Source: Campylobacter lanienae NCTC 13004 (GTDB lineage Bacteria; Campylobacterota; Campylobacteria; Campylobacterales; Campylobacteraceae). Taken from it: 64,000 nt of DNA. A program made the translations under genes and the position numbers. Shown here piece after piece: positions 54,409-63,735 of this stretch. The stretch covers positions 744,001-808,000 of the forward strand of contig NZ_CP015578.1 in NCBI RefSeq assembly GCF_002139935.1. Reading direction: 5' to 3'. Below the pieces are notes generated by a model. The model did not search any database and was not told where the DNA came from. It saw only the letters and a program-made list of their open reading frames with translations. Position 1 is the stretch's first letter. Each line of letters begins with the position of its first letter.

Positions 54409-56670
54409 TTAACTCATACGGACTATTTTAACCGCTTTTACCATATTTTCTAGGCTTGGCTTTACCTCTTGCCATTTGCGTGTTTTTAATCCGCAATCTG
54501 GATTTATCCATAGTTGAGACTTAGGTAGAACTTCTAAAAGCGCATTTATCTGAGTTGCTATCTCTTCGACCGTAGGAATTCTAGGACTATGAATATCATA
54601 TACGCCTGGACCAACTTCTTGCTTATAGCCAACTGATTTAAATATTTTTAATAGCTCATTTCCACTTCTAGCAGTCTCTATGCTGATTACATCAGCGTCC
54701 ATTGCTTCAATGGTTTTGATAATATCGTTAAATTCAGAATAGCACATATGTGTGTGAATCTGTGTAGATGCTTTTGCTACGCTAACGCTTAATTTAAAGC
54801 AATCAACGGCGAATTTTTCATATGCTGCGATATTCTCTTTGCGAAGTGGATATCCCTCTTTAAATGCTGCTTCATCAACTTGAATGATCTTAATACCAGC
54901 TTTTTGTAAATCGTCAATCTCATCATAGATACAAAGCGCAAGCTCTTTAGCTATCTCGCTTCTTGGCTTATCATCTCTAACAAAGCTCCAATTTAGGATA
55001 GTTACAGGGCCTGTTAGCATACCTTTCATAATCTTTGAAGTTTTGCTTTGAGCGTATTTGATCCAATCCACAGTCATAGGTGCTGGGCGACTCACATCAC
55101 CAAAAAGAAGTGGTGGCTTAACACATCTACTACCATAGCTTTGAACCCAACCATTAGCACTGAATGCGTAGCCTTTTAGCTGTTCGCCAAAATACTCAAC
55201 CATATCATTTCTCTCAGGCTCACCATGGACTAATACATCCAATCCGCACTCTTCTTGGAATTTGATACAGTCATCAATATATTTTTTAATCTCACTCTCA
55301 TATGACTCTTTTGTGATTAGAGATTTTTTATATGCGTTACGGACTTGTCTAAGCTCTGGAGTTTGTGGGAAGCTACCTATTGTAGTAGTAGGAAGTTCAG
55401 GTAGATTAAAGGCGGCTTTTTGGATTTTAATACGCTCTTCATAGGCTGTATCTCTATCAAATTTATTTAATGATTTTACCCTATTTTGGACATTTATATC
55501 ATTGATTAATTCTGAAGTTTTTCTTGAAGCAACTGCTGAGCGATTAGCCTCAATCAACGAGCTACCAATCTCACAAAAATCACCACCATTTACCAATTTT
55601 TTTAGAAGTCTAAGCTCGGTAAGCTTCTCAACACCAAAGGCTAGCCACTCTTTTATAGCTAAATTCTCTTCATACTTTAAAGTATATGGAACATGTAAAA
55701 GCGAACACGAAGTGCCAATATATAGGCGATCATCTGGGATAAATTCTTTTATGTTATTTACGATTTGAGCCTTAGCATCAAGGTTGCTAACCCATACATT
55801 TCTACCATCTATCAAGCCAGCAAAAAGCACTTTATCACTCTTAGATAGTATTTTAAGAGCTTTATCTTGTGAAGAGGCATGGACAAAATCCAAACCAATA
55901 GCCCAAATTTTGCTTTTAACTACCTCTTCAACCGCTTCATTAGCATGCTCAAAATAGGTCATAAATATGATTTTAACATTATTTGCAGCAGCGGCTAAAG
56001 CGTCATAAATTGGGACTATTTTGCTAGCTAACTCACTAGCTTTATCAGTTACAAATATCGGCTCATCAATTTGGATTATAACTTCATTATCAAGTTTTGA
56101 AAGCTCATTAATTAGTTTGATATACTCAGCTTTCAAGCTCTCAAGATGATCAAATGCGTTACTCCCATCTGTTGTTTTACTAAGTGCTAAAAATGTAATA
56201 GGGCCGATTAAATTTATCTTAGCGTTATCTACGCCAGCTTCTTTGGCCTCTTTGTATTCTGCGACAATCTTACTACTATCTAATTTAAATTTGGTATCAC
56301 GGCTAAGCTCAGGGACGATATAATGGTAGTTTGTATTAAACCATTTTGTCATCTCCATAGCTACGCTATTAGCATTTCCTCTAGCCATTGAGAAGTATAG
56401 ATCATAGCCATTTAATCCATTAAAGCGTGGCGGAATAGCGCCAAAAGTTATGATATTATCAAGCATTAAATCATAATATGAGAAGTCATTAACACTGATT
56501 AAATCAACTTTAGCCTCTAGCTGATACCCCCAGTGGCGTTTTTTAAGCTCGCTAGCTACCTTTTGGACTTCACCAAAGCTACTTTTACCAGCCCAGAAAT
56601 TCTCAAGGGCGAATTTTAACTCTCTTTGTTCTCCGATTCTAGGAAATCCTGTTACAAAACTTTTTGACAT
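54409..56670 (-). CDS. metE: Cobalamin-independent methionine synthase
   Basis: Transfers methyl from methyl-THF-polyglutamate to homocysteine. A 753-residue double-barrel enzyme; zinc ligands seen in THMCYSEF (His, Cys) and WINPDCGLKTRKW (Cys), homocysteine-binding region VHGEPERNDMVEYFGEQL and MLTGPVTILNW. Complete. A ribosome site AAGGAT precedes the ATG. The 430-base upstream region contains a candidate leader peptide and promoter (below). Confidence 0.95.
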   Translation of the reverse strand: MSKSFVTGFPRIGEQRELKFALENFWAGKSSFGEVQKVASELKKRHWGYQLEAKVDLISVNDFSYYDLMLDNIITFGAIPPRFNGLNGYDLYFSMARGNANSVAMEMTKWFNTNYHYIVPELSRDTKFKLDSSKIVAEYKEAKEAGVDNAKINLIGPITFLALSKTTDGSNAFDHLESLKAEYIKLINELSKLDNEVIIQIDEPIFVTDKASELASKIVPIYDALAAAANNVKIIFMTYFEHANEAVEEVVKSKIWAIGLDFVHASSQDKALKILSKSDKVLFAGLIDGRNVWVSNLDAKAQIVNNIKEFIPDDRLYIGTSCSLLHVPYTLKYEENLAIKEWLAFGVEKLTELRLLKKLVNGGDFCEIGSSLIEANRSAVASRKTSELINDINVQNRVKSLNKFDRDTAYEERIKIQKAAFNLPELPTTTIGSFPQTPELRQVRNAYKKSLITKESYESEIKKYIDDCIKFQEECGLDVLVHGEPERNDMVEYFGEQLKGYAFSANGWVQSYGSRCVKPPLLFGDVSRPAPMTVDWIKYAQSKTSKIMKGMLTGPVTILNWSFVRDDKPRSEIAKELALCIYDEIDDLQKAGIKIIQVDEAAFKEGYPLRKENIAAYEKFAVDCFKLSVSVAKASTQIHTHMCYSEFNDIIKTIEAMDADVISIETARSGNELLKIFKSVGYKQEVGPGVYDIHSPRIPTVEEIATQINALLEVLPKSQLWINPDCGLKTRKWQEVKPSLENMVKAVKIVRMS

Positions 56671-57099
56671 ATTATTATCCTTAATATAATTATTTTAAAA
56701 AATTAAATTTAAATTCTACCATTAATAAAATCACGCATTTCGAAAAAAACAAGCGGAGGCCGCAATCCATGAAATCTATAAAATTGACTAAAATCACTAA
56801 AATAAAATTTTTTTAATTTCAGTAGCGCTATACGAGTTTTACGCCTAAATATACAGTTACAATGTGTAGGGAAAGCAACCATAAAGACCAAATATGATAT
56901 AGCATTTATAAATGAGAGCTGCAAACTAACCAAAAATATAAATTTATCTTTATATAAAGCTTTAGAAATAGTATTATAAGCAAGCACACATGGGACAGCT
57001 CATAGCCTTTATATCCTTAAAAAATTTAAAATTTGGCGGGAATTTTAGCAAAAATCTCATAAATACTAGCTGAAATAGCCTTGCTTTAAGCAAGGACTA
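56671..57099 (-). promoter_or_regulatory. Long leader region of metE
   Basis: 429 bases between ppk and metE. An extended -10 box (TGCTAAAAT, minus strand, 57042-57050) lies upstream of a short frame (56974-57003), and about 300 bases of leader follow. Near 56740-56760 (minus strand) the sequence GCGGCCTCCGC is followed by TTGTTTTTTT, a weak terminator-like element about 80 bases before metE. A 92-codon frame over this region (56709-56987) has no ribosome site and no recognisable features. Confidence 0.5.
56974..57003 (-). CDS. Candidate leader peptide MSCPMCACL upstream of metE
   Basis: ATG AGC TGT CCC ATG TGT GCT TGC TTA TAA: nine codons with three Cys and two Met. AAGGATATAAAGG upstream provides a ribosome site, and a TGCTAAAAT promoter lies about 40 bases further up. 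Its first bases GAGCTG can pair with CAGCTC about 75 bases downstream. Such composition fits ribosome-stalling control by charged tRNA-Cys or tRNA-Met, though this is inferred. Confidence 0.45.
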   Translation of the reverse strand: MSCPMCACL

Positions 57100-59190
57100 T
57101 TAGCTCTCTTTAAAGAGTTTTGAAGCTAAGATTTGAACCTTATCTTGATCGCTTGATTTTTTCATTGTTTTAAAGATTTTATTTAGATAGCCTTCAAAAA
57201 ATTCATGATTGTTTATTGATTTTTCGTTTGGAGATTTTACCACAGCACTATACTCTCCATCGCTACCTAACTCAAATGCCAACTCATTATCTTGAAGTTG
57301 TAAGCGTAAAATTTCGCCCAATTTGCCTTGAGATACAGAGTCTGTAATAGGCGTCATAAGCTCCAATCTTCTTTCTAAATTTCTAGGCATCCAATCAGCG
57401 CTACTTATATAAAATTTAGGATTAGCGTGTTTAAAATAGAATATTCTAGCGTGTTCAAGATATTTACCGATTATCGATCTAACCTTGATATTTTCGCTCA
57501 TTCCTAGCACGCCTGGGCGAAGGCAGCATATACCTCTGATTATTAAATTTATCTGTACTCCAGCATTGCTAGCTTCATATAAAGCCTTGATAACATCGCT
57601 ATCTACTAGAGCATTCATCTTAGCTATGATTCTACCCTCGCTACCCATTTTGGCTTCGTTTTTAATCATTGCTATTACACGCTCTTTAATCTGCATCGGT
57701 GACATAGATAGCTCATTTAATCTACGATTTTTGCTAAATCCAGATAGAATATGGAAAAATGTAGTTGTATCCTTAGCTAGATCATCTCTTGAAGTAAAAT
57801 AGCTAATATCTGTGTAAATTTTTGCGCTACTTCCATTGTAATTACCAGTGCCTAGATGGATATAGAAATTCAGTTTATCCCCAACTTGGCGTATAACTTG
57901 GCTAACCTTAGCATGGACTTTAAACCCAGTGATTCCATAAATCACATGAGCGCCGGCATTTTCAAGTGCTTTTGCCCAATGAAGGTTATTTTCTTCATCA
58001 AATCTAGCTTTTAACTCCACCATTACAGTAACTTGCTTGCCTTCATTTGCTGCATCTATTAATGCTTGAATTATAGCTGAGTTTTTCTCAACTCTATAAA
58101 GGGTCATTCTAATAGATATAACTTTTGGATCTTTGGCTGCTTCTTTGATAAATTGAGTCACCGGATCAAAGCTCTCATATGGGTGAAACAACAACACATC
58201 TTCTTTATCAATAGCATCAAACATAGAGACATTCTGACCAAATGGCGGTAGAGTTTTAGGCGTATATGGTGGTAATAAAAGATGTGAAAATTCCTTATCA
58301 GATATAATTTGCCAAAGCGACCCAAGAGTCAAAGGAATACTATACTCATATATATCTTTATAGAAAATTTTCATATGTAAATTTAGAAAATCCAAAATTT
58401 CAGGATCACAACCAGAGGCTATCTGTAATCTTACAAAGGCACCCTTACGGCGGAGCTTCAAGCCCTGTTCTAAAATAAGCATAAAATCATCAGCCTCTTC
58501 TTCTTCTATAACCATATCAGCATTTCTAGTAACCCTAAACGCACAGCTACTAAGCAATCTATAACCCGGAAATATCTCTTCAGCGTGCCTATGGACTATA
58601 CTCTCAATAGGCACATAAATCCCATCACCAGCATAGTAAAATCTAGGCAATACCCTACTAATCCTAATCATCCCAAATTTAACAATCTCAGGATGCGCAT
58701 CATCACAAAGCTTCACAGCCAGAGCAAAACTAAGATTATTAAGATGCGGAAATGGATGAGTAGGATCTACAGCGATAGGGACTATCACAGGTAAGATATT
58801 TGAGAAGAAATACTCATCTGCCCTAGCCTTAACTTCATCATTTAACTCTTCATAATTTTGGATATGTAGCCCTTGTTCAGCAAGCTTGCTTACTGTATCT
58901 TTGTAGTATGCTTCTAAGATCTCTTGTTCATCTTTTAGATATTTTCTAATCTCTCTTAACTGATCCAAAGGCGTCATCTCATCACTACCACTCACTACTA
59001 TACCAGCAGCAAATAACTGCTTAAGCCCAGCTATCCTAATCATATAAAATTCATCTAAATTTGTACAATATATCGCTATAAATTTCAGCTTTTCTAATAG
59101 CGGAAGATCTTTGTTACATTGTGCTAAAACTCTAGAATTAAATCTAAGCCAAGATAGCTCACGATTGATAAACATATCTTTATTTTCCAT
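57100..59190 (-). CDS. ppk: Polyphosphate kinase 1
   Basis: Reversibly makes polyphosphate from ATP, supporting stress survival. A 696-residue PPK1: N-terminal helical domain ([16 protein letters not shown]), head domain, and two phospholipase-D-like catalytic domains with [10 protein letters not shown] (candidate phospho-His) and [11 protein letters not shown], then [14 protein letters not shown]. Complete. It ends the lpxD-ppk pair (no gap to lpxD). Confidence 0.95.
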   Translation of the reverse strand: MENKDMFINRELSWLRFNSRVLAQCNKDLPLLEKLKFIAIYCTNLDEFYMIRIAGLKQLFAAGIVVSGSDEMTPLDQLREIRKYLKDEQEILEAYYKDTVSKLAEQGLHIQNYEELNDEVKARADEYFFSNILPVIVPIAVDPTHPFPHLNNLSFALAVKLCDDAHPEIVKFGMIRISRVLPRFYYAGDGIYVPIESIVHRHAEEIFPGYRLLSSCAFRVTRNADMVIEEEEADDFMLILEQGLKLRRKGAFVRLQIASGCDPEILDFLNLHMKIFYKDIYEYSIPLTLGSLWQIISDKEFSHLLLPPYTPKTLPPFGQNVSMFDAIDKEDVLLFHPYESFDPVTQFIKEAAKDPKVISIRMTLYRVEKNSAIIQALIDAANEGKQVTVMVELKARFDEENNLHWAKALENAGAHVIYGITGFKVHAKVSQVIRQVGDKLNFYIHLGTGNYNGSSAKIYTDISYFTSRDDLAKDTTTFFHILSGFSKNRRLNELSMSPMQIKERVIAMIKNEAKMGSEGRIIAKMNALVDSDVIKALYEASNAGVQINLIIRGICCLRPGVLGMSENIKVRSIIGKYLEHARIFYFKHANPKFYISSADWMPRNLERRLELMTPITDSVSQGKLGEILRLQLQDNELAFELGSDGEYSAVVKSPNEKSINNHEFFEGYLNKIFKTMKKSSDQDKVQILASKLFKES

Positions 59191-60156
59191 CTATTGATCC
59201 TTCTTACTATTTTTATTACCAAATTCACGCAAAAATCTAGCTTGAGTTTTAAACCACTCTTTAAGCTCCATAAGTGGATATCCGCCATACTCTTTAGAGC
59301 CTTCAATGCTCTTTGATACAGCACCACGCCCAGCAATCTTAGCAAAATCACCTATGCTTAGATGCCCTGCGGTTCCGCTTTGACCGCCCATTATTACATT
59401 GCGACCAAGCTTTGTGCTACCTGCTAAACCAACTTGAGAGACCAAGATACTGCCATAGCCGATTTCACAATTGTGGCCTATTTGGACTAGGTTATCAATT
59501 TTTGAGTATTTACGCACAATTGTCGGCTCAAAAACTCCTCTATCTATCGTGGTACAAGCGCCAATTTCTACGCAATCTTCTAAGATCACCCATCCATTGT
59601 GATATATCTTAATGTGTTCGCCAGTTTTGGTATGTGCGTAGCCAAAACCATCGCTACCGATGACTGAATTTGCGTTAATTATACACTCATTGCCTATTAC
59701 GCTATCAGCGTAGATTGTAACATTTGGGTGGATTATACAATCACTGCCGATTGTTACATTATCACCTATATATGCTCCGGGCATTATTAGGCTATTTTTG
59801 CCTATAGTTACGCCACTTCCTATATAGGCATTTGGCATTATAGTTACGCTCTCATCTATATTTGATGGTTTAAATTCTCTAATCAATGGCTTTGAGAAGT
59901 ATTTTGATAAGATAGCAAAGGCAAGATGGGGATTTTCTACCACAACCGCCCTACTCTTTACCATATCAACCATATCTTTACTCACTAGCACGGCACCAGC
60001 CTTACAATCAGCTAGATATTTTGTATTTTTAGGTGAATCACAATAGCTCATTTGAGCCCTTTGAGCTAACGCCAAGGAGCTAAGAGAGACAATCTCGATA
60101 TCATCACCGCTAAATTCTAATCCTAAAATAGAGTAAATTTGACTTAATTTCATCAT
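59191..60156 (-). CDS. lpxD: UDP-3-O-acylglucosamine N-acyltransferase
   Basis: Third step of lipid A synthesis. 321 residues: an N-terminal uridine-binding domain (1-100) and about ten left-handed beta-helix hexapeptide repeats (YIGSGVTIGKNSLIMPG...), with catalytic His in GSDGFGYAH and LVQIGHNCEIG. The start overlaps ilvH by 4 bases, the ilvI-ilvH-lpxD order recalled from C. jejuni. Confidence 0.95.
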   Translation of the reverse strand: MMKLSQIYSILGLEFSGDDIEIVSLSSLALAQRAQMSYCDSPKNTKYLADCKAGAVLVSKDMVDMVKSRAVVVENPHLAFAILSKYFSKPLIREFKPSNIDESVTIMPNAYIGSGVTIGKNSLIMPGAYIGDNVTIGSDCIIHPNVTIYADSVIGNECIINANSVIGSDGFGYAHTKTGEHIKIYHNGWVILEDCVEIGACTTIDRGVFEPTIVRKYSKIDNLVQIGHNCEIGYGSILVSQVGLAGSTKLGRNVIMGGQSGTAGHLSIGDFAKIAGRGAVSKSIEGSKEYGGYPLMELKEWFKTQARFLREFGNKNSKKDQ

Positions 60157-60623
60157 ACTTCCATCATTACTGAGCCACTTCGGACTATTTGTATTGGGTT
60201 ATATTTTTTCATAACTTTAATAAAACAATCAATTCTAGCAGAGTTATCACAACCCATTATTATTATGTATTGTTCATTTGCGTTAGCTACTATAGCGTTA
60301 TATGATTTTAATATCGCATCAAGTCCGCTAAAATCCTCATTTAGCGAAATTTTGATAAGCGCCATCTCTTTTTCTACATATTCGCCACTATCATCTATAA
60401 CTTTATAAGTTGGTATGAGTTTGTGAAGTTGCTTAACGATCTGCTCAAATACTCTAGCATCGCCACTTGTGGTGATCGTAACCCTAGAAAATTCACTCTC
60501 TGGCACAGGAGCTACAGTCAAAGAGTCTATATTGTACCCACGCCCTGAAAATAGCCCAACTATACGGCTTAAAACCCCGTGTTCATTTAATACAATTGCA
60601 GAAATAACCCTTCTCATTCTCAC
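60153..60623 (-). CDS. ilvH: Acetolactate synthase small subunit
   Basis: The regulatory ACT-domain subunit, 156 residues: VLNEHGVLSRIVGLFSGRGYNIDSL (valine-binding ACT) and the C-terminal half that activates IlvI. Overlaps ilvI and lpxD by 4 bases each. Confidence 0.95.
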   Translation of the reverse strand: MRMRRVISAIVLNEHGVLSRIVGLFSGRGYNIDSLTVAPVPESEFSRVTITTSGDARVFEQIVKQLHKLIPTYKVIDDSGEYVEKEMALIKISLNEDFSGLDAILKSYNAIVANANEQYIIIMGCDNSARIDCFIKVMKKYNPIQIVRSGSVMMEV

Positions 60624-62296
60624 TCCAATATCATATTATAAATAGCCGCACCGGCTGGCACCATAGGCAAGACATTTTCAAATCTATCTATTTTAACCTC
60701 AATCACACTCACGCACTCACACTCTAAAGCGGCATTTAAAGCAGATTCAAATTCGCTCTTTGTAGTAGCTACAAATCCCTTACCGCCAAAGCCTTCGCAA
60801 ATTTTGACAAAATCAGGCTGAATGCTAAGATCGGTATTAGAGTATCTCTCATCGTAAAAAAATGTTTGCCACTGACGCACCATACCTAAGAAATTATTAT
60901 TTAAGATGATATTTATCACTCGTTTTTTATTCGCTACTAAGGTCATTAGCTCTTGGATATTCATCAAAAATCCACCATCACCGCTAACAGCAATAACAGG
61001 CGCATCACTAGCCCAAGCAGCCCCCATCGCAGCTGGAAGTCCATACCCCATAGTACCTAAACCACCACTTGTAAGTAGCTGTCTAGGGCGATTAAATGGG
61101 AAAAATTGCGCAACCCACATTTGGTGTTGGCCGACATCTGTGGTGATTATGCTCTCTTTTGGCAAAATTTCTCCCATTTTTTCTATTACCCATTGAGGCT
61201 TTAAGACTTCATCACTATCTTTATAATTAAGCGGGTGAAGCTTTTTGTAAATTTCAATCTGATCTCTCCAAGCGCTAAATTCATCGCCATTTAAATTTAT
61301 CTTCTCATTTAATTCTATCATTACATTTTTCAAATCGCCAACAATAGGATAATCTACTTTAACAATTTTACCAATGCTACTTGGGTCTATATCTATATGT
61401 ATGATTTTGGCATTTTTGGCAAATTCGCTTAGTTTGCCTGTAACTCTATCATCAAATCTAGCCCCAAGACAGATGATCAGATCAGCCTCGCTTAATGCCA
61501 TATTTGCAGCATAACTACCATGCATACCAACCATAGCTAAATTTAAAGGATTAACAGGGGTTAAAACTCCAAGCGCCATTAGAGTCTCTACTGCTGGAAT
61601 TTGAGTCTTTTGGATAAATTCTCTAATCTCATCACTAGCCCCGCTACTTACAGCGCCACCGCCTATATAGGCTATTGGTTTTTTGGATGCCATGATGGCT
61701 TCACAGGCCTTTTTAATCTGATTTGGATGGCCTTTTGTGGTTGGCTTATATGTTTTCATCTTTATCTCGCTAGGATACTCAAAATCGCCAATAGCAGCCG
61801 TTACATCCTTAGGTATATCTACATGGACTGGGCCTGGGCGGCCACTTCTTGCGATATAGAAAGCTTGTTTTAAGATAAGTGGCAACTCTTCGATGCTTTT
61901 GACTAAAAAATTATGCTTCACACAAGGCCTTGATATACCTACGGCGTCAATCTCTTGAAATGCGTCTGTGCCGATTAATGGTAGGCCAACTTGACCGCTA
62001 ATTAAAACTAATGGGATGGAATCAGCATACGCCGTAGCTAGACCGGTTATAGCGTTTGTAAATCCTGGGCCACTAGTTACAAATGCCACGCCAACTTCGC
62101 CACTAACTCTTGCGTAACCATCGGCTGCATGTAGGGCTGCTTGTTCGTGGCGAGTTAAAATATGTGTGAAATACTCTTGTTTATATGTCTCATCATAGAT
62201 ATTTAATGCTGCGCCACCAGGATAACCAAAAACAACGCTAACACCTTCGTGTTTTAGCGCTTCGCTTATCATTTGCGAGCCATTTAGCTTTTTCAT
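60620..62296 (-). CDS. ilvI: Acetolactate synthase large subunit
   Basis: The ThDP/FAD catalytic subunit for valine, leucine and isoleucine synthesis, 558 residues. Catalytic Glu in RHEQAALHAADGYAR, and the ThDP motif GDGGFLMNIQELMT followed by ILNNNFLGMVRQW. Complete. An extended -10 box TGCTATAAT (minus strand, 62336-62344) sits 40 bases upstream. I see no leader peptide here, unlike metE. Confidence 0.96.
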   Translation of the reverse strand: MKKLNGSQMISEALKHEGVSVVFGYPGGAALNIYDETYKQEYFTHILTRHEQAALHAADGYARVSGEVGVAFVTSGPGFTNAITGLATAYADSIPLVLISGQVGLPLIGTDAFQEIDAVGISRPCVKHNFLVKSIEELPLILKQAFYIARSGRPGPVHVDIPKDVTAAIGDFEYPSEIKMKTYKPTTKGHPNQIKKACEAIMASKKPIAYIGGGAVSSGASDEIREFIQKTQIPAVETLMALGVLTPVNPLNLAMVGMHGSYAANMALSEADLIICLGARFDDRVTGKLSEFAKNAKIIHIDIDPSSIGKIVKVDYPIVGDLKNVMIELNEKINLNGDEFSAWRDQIEIYKKLHPLNYKDSDEVLKPQWVIEKMGEILPKESIITTDVGQHQMWVAQFFPFNRPRQLLTSGGLGTMGYGLPAAMGAAWASDAPVIAVSGDGGFLMNIQELMTLVANKKRVINIILNNNFLGMVRQWQTFFYDERYSNTDLSIQPDFVKICEGFGGKGFVATTKSEFESALNAALECECVSVIEVKIDRFENVLPMVPAGAAIYNMILE

Positions 62297-62335
62297 ATTT
62301 TTACCTTTAATTAACTTTGATTTTCAAATTCTTTG

Positions 62336-62344
62336 ATTATAGCA
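62336..62344 (-). promoter_or_regulatory. ilvI promoter, extended -10
   Basis: TGCTATAAT on the minus strand in the 91-base gap upstream of ilvI. Confidence 0.55.
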
Positions 62345-62387
62345 TTAATTTTATTCAAAAAGTTTAAAAATATGAAATTAAATCAAA

Positions 62388-63032
62388 TTAAATTATAAAT
62401 GTATCAAATTTACACATTGAATTTATATTTTCTATCACCTCTTGGGCGTTTTGGCAATTTATGCTATTTGGAATTTGAGTTTTTCTCCCCCAATTGACAT
62501 TAATATATGGTATATTGGCATTTTGTGCTGCTAAAAAATCTTTATAGCTATCACCTACAAATATAGCCTCTTTTTTGAGTTTGTCTTTTATAAAATTTAG
62601 CATATCTGGGGCTGGTTTAGGCGGCATTGTATCACTAGCACCCACAACTATCTCAAATTTGTCTAATATTTTAAGATTTGATAGTATTAGCTCTAGGCTA
62701 GAATTTGGAGCATTAGAAGCAACGGCGATTTTATAGCCTATTTGCTCTAAATACTCTATTAAATTCAAAGCATCTTGATAGATTGTAGCATGAATAAAAT
62801 AGTTTTTTTGATACTCTTCTTCAAAGATTTTAGCTAGATTTTTGCTAATCTTCTCAACACCATAAAATTCAATCATAAAGTTTTTATCTGGATTATTGAT
62901 AACTTCTATGATATCTTCATCAAGTAGCTTAGGCATATTTAGCCCTTCTCGCATATAATTTATGGTGTTACAAATAGCTTTTGCGCTATCAATGAGCGTC
63001 CCATCCATATCAAAGATGATAACTCTATTCAT
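62388..63032 (-). CDS. HAD-family phosphatase (Gph-like)
   Basis: A 214-residue HAD hydrolase with motif I FDMDGTLIDSA, motif II ASNAP, Lys in PPKPAPD and motif IV VGDSYKDFLAAQNA. Phosphoglycolate or nucleotide phosphatase activity is likely; the substrate is unproven. I choose ATG 63032; an upstream in-frame codon at 63089 would read through the neighbour's tail. Overlaps the hypothetical gene upstream by 8 bases. Confidence 0.85.
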   Translation of the reverse strand: MNRVIIFDMDGTLIDSAKAICNTINYMREGLNMPKLLDEDIIEVINNPDKNFMIEFYGVEKISKNLAKIFEEEYQKNYFIHATIYQDALNLIEYLEQIGYKIAVASNAPNSSLELILSNLKILDKFEIVVGASDTMPPKPAPDMLNFIKDKLKKEAIFVGDSYKDFLAAQNANIPYINVNWGRKTQIPNSINCQNAQEVIENINSMCKFDTFII

Positions 63033-63342
63033 AAATTTGGCCTTTGTGTTTGTCTTTTTTATAAGTTTTGGAATTTTTAAGCTTCTCAAGTGAATTTGCA
63101 GCTTTTAAAAGCGTTGTTTTATCATCACTATTAATTACTAAATTGACGAATTCGCAAAGCGATTTTGAGTATGGTTGGTCTAGATAAACAGGCTCAATTT
63201 TGGATAAAATTTGAGCATTTTTATCTATAAGAGATCTGAATTTAATAGGATCATAATCATCTCTTTTTAAGCTTTTTATAGCTAATATAGCAAATTTCTC
63301 AAGCCCACGCAGATATTTGACTCGTTTTGCTTTATCGTTCAT
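63025..63342 (-). CDS. Hypothetical protein, 105 residues
   Basis: Helical, basic protein (MNDKAKRVKYLRGLEKFAIL, ending YKKDKHKGQIYE) without signal, membrane segment or cysteine-rich site. I do not recognise it. It is coupled by 4 bases to the rhodanese gene upstream and 8 bases to the HAD gene downstream, so it is most likely real and cotranscribed. Confidence 0.65.
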   Translation of the reverse strand: MNDKAKRVKYLRGLEKFAILAIKSLKRDDYDPIKFRSLIDKNAQILSKIEPVYLDQPYSKSLCEFVNLVINSDDKTTLLKAANSLEKLKNSKTYKKDKHKGQIYE

Positions 63343-63725
63343 GGTTTTACTATATCTAGCCCTTTTTGTGTAGCTAAAAGCATACCACCGGATAAATTTA
63401 TCACATCTTTATATCCGTGTTGGATTAAAATTTCAGAACCCCTTTGACTTCTATGCCCACTTCTACAAATTAGAGCGATCTTTTTGTTTGGGTCAATTTT
63501 GTTTTTAATTTCATCTATGAAATTTTCATTATAATTGCCGTTATTATCAGTTAAATTTACCAATATCGCACCCTTTAAAACGCCATATTCCCACTCGACT
63601 GGAGAGCGAATATCTATAATTTGTATATTATCATCATTTACTACATTTTCATCAATTTCTATTGTAATATACTTGGCCATAGCCATTATAGCGCTACAAA
63701 ATATCATCATTAACACCTTTAACAT
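63339..63725 (-). CDS. Periplasmic rhodanese-like protein
   Basis: A 128-residue protein with a signal peptide (MLKVLMMIFCSAIMAMA) and a single rhodanese domain: IIDIRSPVEWEYGVLKGAI and the active-site loop CRSGHRSQRG with catalytic Cys. Periplasmic single-domain rhodaneses handle sulfane sulfur or redox partners. It follows the thioredoxin-domain gene at the window edge, which suggests shared thiol chemistry. Confidence 0.85.
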   Translation of the reverse strand: MLKVLMMIFCSAIMAMAKYITIEIDENVVNDDNIQIIDIRSPVEWEYGVLKGAILVNLTDNNGNYNENFIDEIKNKIDPNKKIALICRSGHRSQRGSEILIQHGYKDVINLSGGMLLATQKGLDIVKP

Positions 63726-63735
63726 TTTATATCCT

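Noticed and set aside
56709-56987. 92-codon frame in the metE leader
   Set aside because: No ribosome site, no recognisable domain, odd composition, and it overlaps the better-supported leader peptide and leader structure. The frame opens from a non-ATG codon.
56671-57099. Cobalamin or SAM riboswitch upstream of metE
   Set aside because: No B12-box (GCCACTG) or SAM-type core could be matched by eye; the leader peptide explains the long leader better.
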